Shown: positions 5,661 through 5,708 of the stretch, in pieces
Layout: every line of letters starts with the position of its first letter
How positions within the stretch are numbered: the first letter of the stretch is position 1
Source of the DNA: Synergistaceae bacterium
GTDB lineage: Bacteria > Synergistota > Synergistia > Synergistales > Aminobacteriaceae
Direction of reading: 5' to 3'
Assembly (NCBI GenBank): GCA_031270755.1
Contig: JAISWV010000440.1
Coordinates: forward strand, 1-5,708
Length of the DNA: 5,708 bases
The notes under the pieces: generated by a model
Told to the model about the DNA's origin: nothing
What the model saw: the letters and a program-made list of their open reading frames with translations, nothing else
Database searches by the model: none
Made by a program: the position numbers and the translations under genes

Positions 5661-5708
5661 GTGCAGGATAAAATAGAGACTCTTTTGAAGCTGAAGGGCA
5701 AGATCATC
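5661..5708 (+). CDS. Start of a further gene, possibly a short-chain dehydrogenase/reductase (3' end outside window)
   Basis: Sixteen codons from GTG 5661 to the window edge read MQDKIETLLKLKGKII. The LKGKII ending resembles the lead-in to the Rossmann first strand of short-chain dehydrogenases/reductases (commonly '..LkGKvalVTG'), where the NAD(P)-binding TGxxxGxG would follow just outside the window. If so, it could be a 3-hydroxybutyrate dehydrogenase or 3-oxoacyl reductase, which would fit the pathway. The evidence is very short and the family call is inference. The start is supported by AAAGGTGG (5646-5653). It lies after a terminator, so it probably has its own promoter or depends on read-through. 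Confidence 0.5.
   Translation, partial: MQDKIETLLKLKGKII

Overview
The window (moderately GC-rich, all genes on the + strand) is a fatty-acyl-CoA metabolism cluster of a bacterial, probably anaerobic fermenting or syntrophic, organism. The gene content (electron-transfer flavoprotein, clostridial-type crotonase, single-chain CoA-transferase, GntP-family carboxylate permease) and the strong AGGAGG-type ribosome binding sites suit a Synergistota- or Firmicutes-like anaerobe. Synergistota is my preferred guess, but nothing in the sequence proves the taxon.

Layout: 1-495 is the 3' part of etfB, and etfA follows 3 bases later (499-1509). A 134-base spacer holds a two-hairpin GC-rich element (1554-1617). 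Then come crt (1644-2423), a family I CoA-transferase of the propionate/acetate CoA-transferase type (2483-4039) and a GntP-family permease (4107-5492). A near-textbook hairpin terminator (5521-5562) closes the run. It is followed directly by a second, inverted copy of the two-hairpin element (5561-5637) and the first 16 codons of another gene (from GTG 5661), whose start resembles the N-terminus of a short-chain dehydrogenase/reductase.

How the genes could work together (inference): the permease imports a short-chain carboxylate such as 3-hydroxybutyrate or crotonate. The CoA-transferase activates it by exchange with acetyl-, propionyl- or butyryl-CoA. Crt interconverts 3-hydroxybutyryl-CoA and crotonyl-CoA. 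EtfAB carries electrons to or from an acyl-CoA dehydrogenase, which is not in the window. The direction (uptake and oxidation versus butyrate-type fermentation and export) cannot be read from the sequence.

I see no phage, transposase, CRISPR, tRNA or rRNA. The enzymes are ordinary members of known families. The least explained feature is the pair of diverged, oppositely oriented, structured repeats flanking the crt-CoA-transferase-permease block.
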